Below, piece after piece: positions 59,326 through 64,000 of a stretch of DNA of 64,000 bases (position 1 is its first letter; every line of letters begins with the position of its first letter). Origin of the DNA: Agathobacter sp. GTDB lineage: Bacteria; Bacillota; Clostridia; Lachnospirales; Lachnospiraceae. The position numbers were made by a program, and so were the translations under genes. The notes beneath the pieces were generated by a model. The model saw only the letters and a program-made list of their open reading frames with translations. It had not been told where the DNA came from and did not search any database. The stretch spans positions 58,008 to 122,007 of the forward strand of contig JAFQRZ010000023.1 of NCBI GenBank assembly GCA_017409825.1. Reading direction: 5' to 3'.

Positions 59326-60774
59326 TTATTTACGATGCATAGAGAAGGAATTCATATCATAGTTTTCTAGATTCTCGTGAATACCACGGTCATCTGCTTT
59401 AAGCAGCATGGCATCTCGTGTTTTCTTGGATTTGATTGGATCATCATGACGACTAGGTCCACCAACGCATCCTCCGTCACAAATCATACCTTCAATAAAA
59501 TCTTCTGGTAATTTGGCAACTTTAAGAAGAAGGAGAGCTTTTTTACATTCTGCAGCACCATTTGCAACACACACCTTAGCATCAATTTCGTCGTTAGATT
59601 CTTTCAAACTTTGCAATACAGCGGCAGTTACACCACCAGAGGAAGCAAAGCGTTTTCCGTGGATAGAACCAATTTGTTCTTCATCTTCAACTGGTGAAAG
59701 TGCAATATCCTTTGCTCGCATAATTGCACGGATTTCAGAATATGTAAGAACGTAATCAGCGTTACCTTCAATTTTCTGGTCGACGATTTCCGATTTTTTT
59801 GCAACACATGGTCCAATAAATACAGTAACTGCTTCAGGATCACGTGCTTTAATCAAACGAGATATAGCACACATAGGAGAAATAGTGCTAGAAATGCAAT
59901 CGACCAGTTCAGGATAATGTAAACGAACCATATTCACAAAAGCAGGACAGCAGGAGGTTACTTTTTTCTGACCTTCCTTATAGCTTTCTGCCCATTCTTC
60001 TGCTTCGTATTTTGCAGTCATATCAGCACCAAGGCTCACATCATAAAAATCTTCAAAGCCCAGTTCTAACATTGCTTTTTTCCAGCTTCCCATAGTGATA
60101 AGAGGACCGAATTGACCTTCGGTAGCAGGGGCAGCCATAGCATATACTTTTTTACCAGATTTTAAGGCATTAATGACATCTACAATAAATGTTTTAGAAC
60201 CAATTGCACCAAAAGGGCAACTGTGAATACATTTTCCACATCGAATACATTTCGAACGGTCAATAATAGAGAGACCATATTCATCGGTTGTAATGGCGTC
60301 TACAGGGCAGGCAAATTTGCAAGGACGTTTTAAATGTGCAATCGCATTGTAAGGACAGGCTTCTGCACATTTGCCACATTCTTTACACTTTGAAGCATCA
60401 ATGTGAGAGCGACGTCTACCGGGTTCAATTGCACCAAATTTACATGCATGAATACAAGCTTTTCCAGCACAATTCTGACAGTTTTCCGTAACAGTGTATG
60501 CTGAGATAGGGCAGTCCTCACATGCGGAACTAATAACTTGAATGATGTTTCCATCATCCACAGGTCCAGGAGCTTTACCTTCTGCTAAGCGAACTCGCTG
60601 TCGAATAATTTCACGTTCTTTGTATACGCAACAACGGAAGTTTGGGGTTGGTCCTGGAAGCAATTCAAATGCAATAGAATCTTTTTTTGCATCCAATTCA
60701 TCTTCAAAAGCTAATTTTGCAACATGATACAAGACGTCATGTTTCATTTTAATTACATTTTCATCTGCATTCAT
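59326..60774 (-). CDS. Second [FeFe]-hydrogenase (group B-like)
   Basis: 482 residues. N-terminal half with several [4Fe-4S] motifs (CQNCAGKACIHAC, CKECGKCAEACP, CIRCGKCIHSCP), then the H-cluster domain with L1 TSCCPAF, L2 IGPCVAKKSE and L3 MICDGGCVGGPSR. The L2/L3 forms (IGPC instead of MPC; C-x-x-G-C-V-G-G-P) are those of the group B, HydA2-like enzymes. Start ATG 60774, RBS TTAGGAGT. A Rex-like site overlaps its start of transcription. Probably a ferredoxin-linked H2 enzyme. Confidence 0.9.
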   Translation of the reverse strand: MNADENVIKMKHDVLYHVAKLAFEDELDAKKDSIAFELLPGPTPNFRCCVYKEREIIRQRVRLAEGKAPGPVDDGNIIQVISSACEDCPISAYTVTENCQNCAGKACIHACKFGAIEPGRRRSHIDASKCKECGKCAEACPYNAIAHLKRPCKFACPVDAITTDEYGLSIIDRSKCIRCGKCIHSCPFGAIGSKTFIVDVINALKSGKKVYAMAAPATEGQFGPLITMGSWKKAMLELGFEDFYDVSLGADMTAKYEAEEWAESYKEGQKKVTSCCPAFVNMVRLHYPELVDCISSTISPMCAISRLIKARDPEAVTVFIGPCVAKKSEIVDQKIEGNADYVLTYSEIRAIMRAKDIALSPVEDEEQIGSIHGKRFASSGGVTAAVLQSLKESNDEIDAKVCVANGAAECKKALLLLKVAKLPEDFIEGMICDGGCVGGPSRHDDPIKSKKTRDAMLLKADDRGIHENLENYDMNSFSMHRK

Positions 60775-60792
60775 TCTATACTCCTAATCCTT

Positions 60793-60843
60793 TCGTTAAA
60801 ATTTTAACTAACTATATTATAACGAAAAAATTTCAGAATGCAA
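60793..60843 (-). promoter_or_regulatory. Promoter of the group B hydrogenase gene with Rex-like site
   Basis: Minus-strand TTGCAT (60843-60838), 16-base spacer, TATAAT (60821-60816). The 18-mer TCGTTAAAATTTTAACTA (60793-60810) matches 16 of 18 positions of the Rex consensus TTGTTAA-N4-TTAACAA and covers the likely transcription start. Rex is the NADH-sensing repressor of fermentation genes. Confidence 0.5.
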
Positions 60844-60857
60844 GAAGGTAAGAAGTA

Positions 60858-60886
60858 TTCACAAGAGAAGATTTCCGTGTTAAAAT
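60858..60886 (+). promoter_or_regulatory. SigA-type promoter of the sensory hydrogenase operon
   Basis: TTCACA (60858-60863), 17-base spacer, TAAAAT (60881-60886). Confidence 0.55.
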
Positions 60887-60922
60887 ATGAACGAATTTTA
60901 GTGCAAAAGAGGAGTCTAAAAA

Positions 60923-62599
60923 ATGGCTTGTTTAAATCTAAAGAAATCAAACTGTAAGAATTGTTATAAATGTATTCGACATTGTCCAGTAAAGGCAATC
61001 CGTTTTTCCGGTAATCAGGCACATATTATGAAAGATGCCTGCATTTTATGTGGACAGTGTTTTGTTGTGTGTCCACAGAATGCAAAGGAGATTGTCAGTG
61101 AAATTGAAAAGGTAAAGGTGCTTTTACAAGGGGAAAATCCAGTCATGGTTAGTATTGCTCCATCCTTTGTGGCAAATTATGAGGGGGTAGGAATCGAAGC
61201 AATGAAAGCGGGATTACAGCAGCTTGGTTTTGCAGATGTTGAAGAGACCGCAATTGGTGCGACGATTGTAAAAAAGGAATATGAAAGAATGTTGAAAGAA
61301 GAGCAGCGAGATATCGTGATTTCTTCCTGCTGTCCTTCTATCAATTTGTTGATTCAGAGATATTTTCCAAAAGCTGTGGAGTATTTGGCAGATGTGGTTT
61401 CTCCAATGATTGCACATTGTCAGGATATCAAGAAACGGTATCCAAATGCTAAGACAGTTTTTATCGGACCTTGTGTATCGAAAAAGTATGAGGCAGAAAA
61501 TAGTCAGGGTGTAGTAGATGCAGTATTGACTTTTGAAGAGTTGTCGAATTGGTTGAAAGAAGAAGGGATTGAATTACAGCAGAAGAAAGAGGAAAATCCG
61601 AAGAGTCGTGCGAGATTCTTTCCTACTTCAGGTGGAATTTTGAAAACAATGGAGCAGGATGTGGCAGAATATACCTATCTTTCTTTGGATGGTGTAGAAA
61701 ACTGTATGCATGCACTTCGTGACATTGAAGGTGGAAAGGTACATAAATGCTTTATCGAAATGTCTGCTTGTGTGGGTAGCTGTATCGGTGGTCCTGTTAT
61801 GGAAAAATACCATCATACAGACCCAATCAAAGATTATATCACGATTTCAAAATATGCAGGACAGAAGGATTTTGAGGTGGAGCAGCCACAGGCTGTTGAA
61901 TTGAAAAAACAGTTCGAGTATCAGGCACCTGAGGCTGAAATGCCTTCCGAAACAGAAATTAACGCCGCACTTCGTAAAATGGGCAAATATAAAGAATCTG
62001 ACGAGTTAAACTGCGGTACTTGCGGTTACAATACCTGCCGTGAAAAAGCGATAGCGGTATGTCAGGGTAAGGCACAGATTACGATGTGTTTGCCATTCTT
62101 GAAACAGAAAGCGGAGAGCTTTTCGGATGCGATTGTAAAGAATACTTCGAATGGTATTGTTGTTTTGAACGAGAATTTAGAGGTTCAGCAGATTAATGAA
62201 GCAGCTAGAAAGATGATGAATATTCGTTTTAGCTCTGATATTTTAGGAGAGCCGGTGGTTCGTATTTTGGACCCAGTAGACTTTGTAGAAGTGTTGTATA
62301 ATTCGGAACCAATCGAAAATAAGCGTGTGTACTTGGCAGAATATGAACGTTATGTAGAAGAATCGATTGTTTATGACCAGGATTCGCATCTTTTGATTGC
62401 GATTATGCGTGATGTTACGGAAGAAGAAGCGAATAAAGAGAAGAGAGAACGTATTAGCAGAGATACGATTGAAGTTGCAGACAAAGTGGTAGAAAAACAG
62501 ATGCGTATTGTTCAGGAAATAGCCTCTCTGTTGGGTGAAACAGCGGCAGAAACCAAGATTGCATTGACGAAGCTAAAGGAGTCCATTGAAAATGAATAA
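60923..62599 (+). CDS. PAS-domain [FeFe]-hydrogenase, putative H2 sensor (HydS type)
   Basis: 558 residues. Two [4Fe-4S] motifs (CKNCYKCIRHCP, CILCGQCFVVCP), an H-cluster domain with L1 SSCCPSI (about 133), L2 IGPCVSKKYE and L3 MSACVGSCIGGP, then a four-Cys [4Fe-4S] domain (CGTCGYNTC, later C-x7-C near 373-395) and a PAS domain (about 400-510) before a coiled tail. This is the HydS/group C architecture, proposed to sense H2 rather than make it. Its gene overlaps a PP2C phosphatase by eight bases, the likely output partner. Confidence 0.88.
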   Translation: MACLNLKKSNCKNCYKCIRHCPVKAIRFSGNQAHIMKDACILCGQCFVVCPQNAKEIVSEIEKVKVLLQGENPVMVSIAPSFVANYEGVGIEAMKAGLQQLGFADVEETAIGATIVKKEYERMLKEEQRDIVISSCCPSINLLIQRYFPKAVEYLADVVSPMIAHCQDIKKRYPNAKTVFIGPCVSKKYEAENSQGVVDAVLTFEELSNWLKEEGIELQQKKEENPKSRARFFPTSGGILKTMEQDVAEYTYLSLDGVENCMHALRDIEGGKVHKCFIEMSACVGSCIGGPVMEKYHHTDPIKDYITISKYAGQKDFEVEQPQAVELKKQFEYQAPEAEMPSETEINAALRKMGKYKESDELNCGTCGYNTCREKAIAVCQGKAQITMCLPFLKQKAESFSDAIVKNTSNGIVVLNENLEVQQINEAARKMMNIRFSSDILGEPVVRILDPVDFVEVLYNSEPIENKRVYLAEYERYVEESIVYDQDSHLLIAIMRDVTEEEANKEKRERISRDTIEVADKVVEKQMRIVQEIASLLGETAAETKIALTKLKESIENE

Positions 62600-63764
62600 T
62601 TTATGTATCGATATTGGTTACAAAAGTATCCACCATCATGGTGAAGAACTTTGTGGTGACCATGTGGAAGTGGTGGAGCAGGATGAAAATTCGTCGGTTA
62701 TCGTTTTGGCGGATGGTCTAGGAAGCGGTGTAAAAGCCAGTATTTTGTCTACTCTAACATCCAAGATTATCTCTACAATGATGGCGGCAGGATTGCCGAT
62801 TGATGAATGTGTTTCTACGATGGCAGCGACGCTTCCAGTCTGCTCCGAGCGTGGGGTAGCATATTCGACCTTTACTATTATGCATCTTATCGAAAATGAG
62901 ACCATTGAAATGATTCAGTATGACAATCCGCATATTATTATGCTGCGTGATGGACAAAACTACGAATATGCCATGGCTGAACTTGTTTTGGATGGGAAAA
63001 AGATTTTTAAGACAACGATTCATCTGCAGGAAGGGGATGTGTTTATTGCGATGAGCGATGGCTGTCCTTATGCAGGGACAGAGGAAACGTTGAATTATAA
63101 TTGGAAGCGAGAAGATATCATTGCATTTATGGAAGTAATGGCAATGAATGGTTTGACAGCGAAGAATCTGGCGACTCTTTTGGTGGATGAATGCAACAAA
63201 CTCTATGGAGAAAGACCAGGGGATGATACGACCGCTTGTGTAGTGAAGGTACGTAAACGTGAGCAGGTAAATCTTTTATTTGGTCCGCCTTCGAATCCAG
63301 ATGACGTGAATCGTATGATGGCTTTATTTTTCTCGAAAGAAGGAAAGCATGTGATCTGTGGTGGAACGACATCAAGTATTGCAGCAAATTATTTGGGAAA
63401 AGAAATGGAACATTTGATGAATAAAGAGGAGACAGATATACCGCCAATTTCACGAATCGAAGGTGTGGATTTGGTAACGGAAGGTGTCGTTACCATGAAT
63501 CGCGTGGTGGAATATGCCAAGGATTATGTGAAGGAAAATGAGTTGTTTGAACAGTGGTATTTCAAGAAGAATGGAGCGGCTTTGATTAGTCAGATCCTTT
63601 TTGAGGAAGCGACAGACATCAATATGTATATTGGTAAGGCGATTAATCCAGCCCATCAGAATCCGAATTTACCAATCAATTTCAATATCAAGATGAGTCT
63701 GGTAGAGGATTTGTCGAAATGTTTGAAAGAAATGGGCAAACGTGTGAAGGTAAGCTATTTCTAA
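62592..63764 (+). CDS. PP2C/SpoIIE-type Ser/Thr phosphatase, output partner of the sensory hydrogenase
   Basis: 390 residues. ATG 62592 is chosen over a TTG at 62586 because the latter is too near AAGGAG. SpoIIE/RsbU-type phosphatase core: GEELCGDHVEV (metal Asp), VLADGLGSGVKAS (second metal Asp), GDVFIAMSDGCPYAG and RPGDDTTACVVKV. Following residues 220-390 form an extra domain of unknown type. It would dephosphorylate a protein such as an anti-sigma antagonist. Overlap with the PAS hydrogenase gene indicates a two-protein H2-signalling unit. Confidence 0.85.
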   Translation: MNNLCIDIGYKSIHHHGEELCGDHVEVVEQDENSSVIVLADGLGSGVKASILSTLTSKIISTMMAAGLPIDECVSTMAATLPVCSERGVAYSTFTIMHLIENETIEMIQYDNPHIIMLRDGQNYEYAMAELVLDGKKIFKTTIHLQEGDVFIAMSDGCPYAGTEETLNYNWKREDIIAFMEVMAMNGLTAKNLATLLVDECNKLYGERPGDDTTACVVKVRKREQVNLLFGPPSNPDDVNRMMALFFSKEGKHVICGGTTSSIAANYLGKEMEHLMNKEETDIPPISRIEGVDLVTEGVVTMNRVVEYAKDYVKENELFEQWYFKKNGAALISQILFEEATDINMYIGKAINPAHQNPNLPINFNIKMSLVEDLSKCLKEMGKRVKVSYF

Positions 63765-63844
63765 TGCCTAGTCAACTTCAATTCGTAAAGTTCATCTTAA
63801 CATAAATTCCGATTTGTGCACTCGGTTGATTTTTTAAATACTAC

Positions 63845-64000
63845 GAAAAGCACAGGGAACATATATAAAATGGGGACACGTCTTTCGCTCATAGTGTCCT
63901 CGTTGCGTTACTAAATTCACAGCCCACAAACTGTGGTCTGTTCATTAAGTAACGACGGGCCACTAATGGTCCCCTTTTATATATGCTCCCTGTGCTTTTC
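63845..64000. repeat. Nested palindromic element at the window edge
   Basis: Arms at 63845-63877 and 63969-64000 are reverse complements over about 32 bases with one mismatch and one bulged base (start GAAAAGCACAGGGA). Inside are three smaller hairpins: GGACAC/GTGTCC (63874-63899), a CGTTGCGTTACT/AGTAACGACG pair around CACAG/CTGTG, and GGGCCA/TGGTCCC. No open frame. It may continue past the window. It could be a MITE-like element or a structured RNA. Confidence 0.7.

Noticed and set aside
1-64000. CRISPR arrays, tRNA/rRNA genes and insertion sequences
   Set aside because: No regular spaced repeats, no cloverleaf or rRNA sequences, and no transposase motifs were seen on either strand.

Overview
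The window looks like a chromosomal segment of a spore-forming anaerobic Firmicute, most likely a member of the Lachnospiraceae (Clostridia). The DNA is A+T-rich. It carries division genes (mraZ, rsmH, ftsL, murD, ftsW, ftsQ, ftsZ), sporulation genes (spoIIGA, sigE, sigG, a Spo0E-like phosphatase) and three different [FeFe]-hydrogenases with their HydEFG maturases. There are no rRNA or tRNA genes, no CRISPR array and no recognisable transposase.

Layout. 1-2.6 kb: a candidate peptide-signalling cassette, with a large XRE/TPR-type regulator, a convergent 49-residue exported peptide, a truncated exported protein, and one shared operator-like element in front of both exported products. 2.6-7.4 kb: an SH3/NlpC-P60 cell-wall hydrolase, then a MoxR-DUF58-membrane protein operon. 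7.4-14.4 kb: a SEC-C protein, a stand-alone phage-type nuclease-toxin-like domain, a five-gene operon of unknown function ending in a membrane-tethered XRE protein, and a TetR-ABC exporter operon. 14.4-20.2 kb: a threonine T-box controlling a small membrane protein plus thrS, a membrane-anchored XRE protein, a DUF2156-GNAT fusion and a DUF1540 protein. 20.2-32.3 kb: lgt with a 53-aa Spo0E-like phosphatase behind candidate Spo0A boxes, then the division and cell-wall cluster (mraZ to ftsZ), which lacks mraY and murG. 32.3-36.4 kb: an A+T-rich cassette (XRE regulator, dynamin-like GTPase, membrane coiled-coil protein, triple zinc-ribbon protein) between ftsZ and spoIIGA. 36.4-46.8 kb: spoIIGA-sigE, a beta-CASP ribonuclease-like protein, a HAD phosphatase, a sortase-type surface protein, TldE/TldD and a cation antiporter. 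46.9-63.8 kb: a hydrogen-metabolism region with an SDR-like protein, HydC-HydB-HydA (bifurcating hydrogenase), HydE-HydG-HydF, BioY, a DMT permease, SigG, a second (group B-like) hydrogenase, and a PAS-bearing sensory-type hydrogenase coupled to a PP2C/SpoIIE-type phosphatase. The window ends in a nested palindromic element.

How the parts work together. HydABC would oxidise NADH and reduced ferredoxin together to make H2; HydE, HydG and HydF build the H-cluster for all three hydrogenases; the PAS hydrogenase and its phosphatase probably sense H2 or redox state and signal onward. The sporulation genes form a partly dispersed regulon with several candidate regulatory elements visible in the DNA: Spo0A boxes at lgt, a widely spaced spoIIG-type promoter, and a leader hairpin over the sigG ribosome-binding site.

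The two best candidates for undescribed systems are the dynamin-like/zinc-ribbon cassette at 32.3-36.4 kb, with its perfect 18-bp divergent operator, and the regulator-peptide cassette at 0-2.6 kb. All function calls come from reading motifs by eye. No database search was run.
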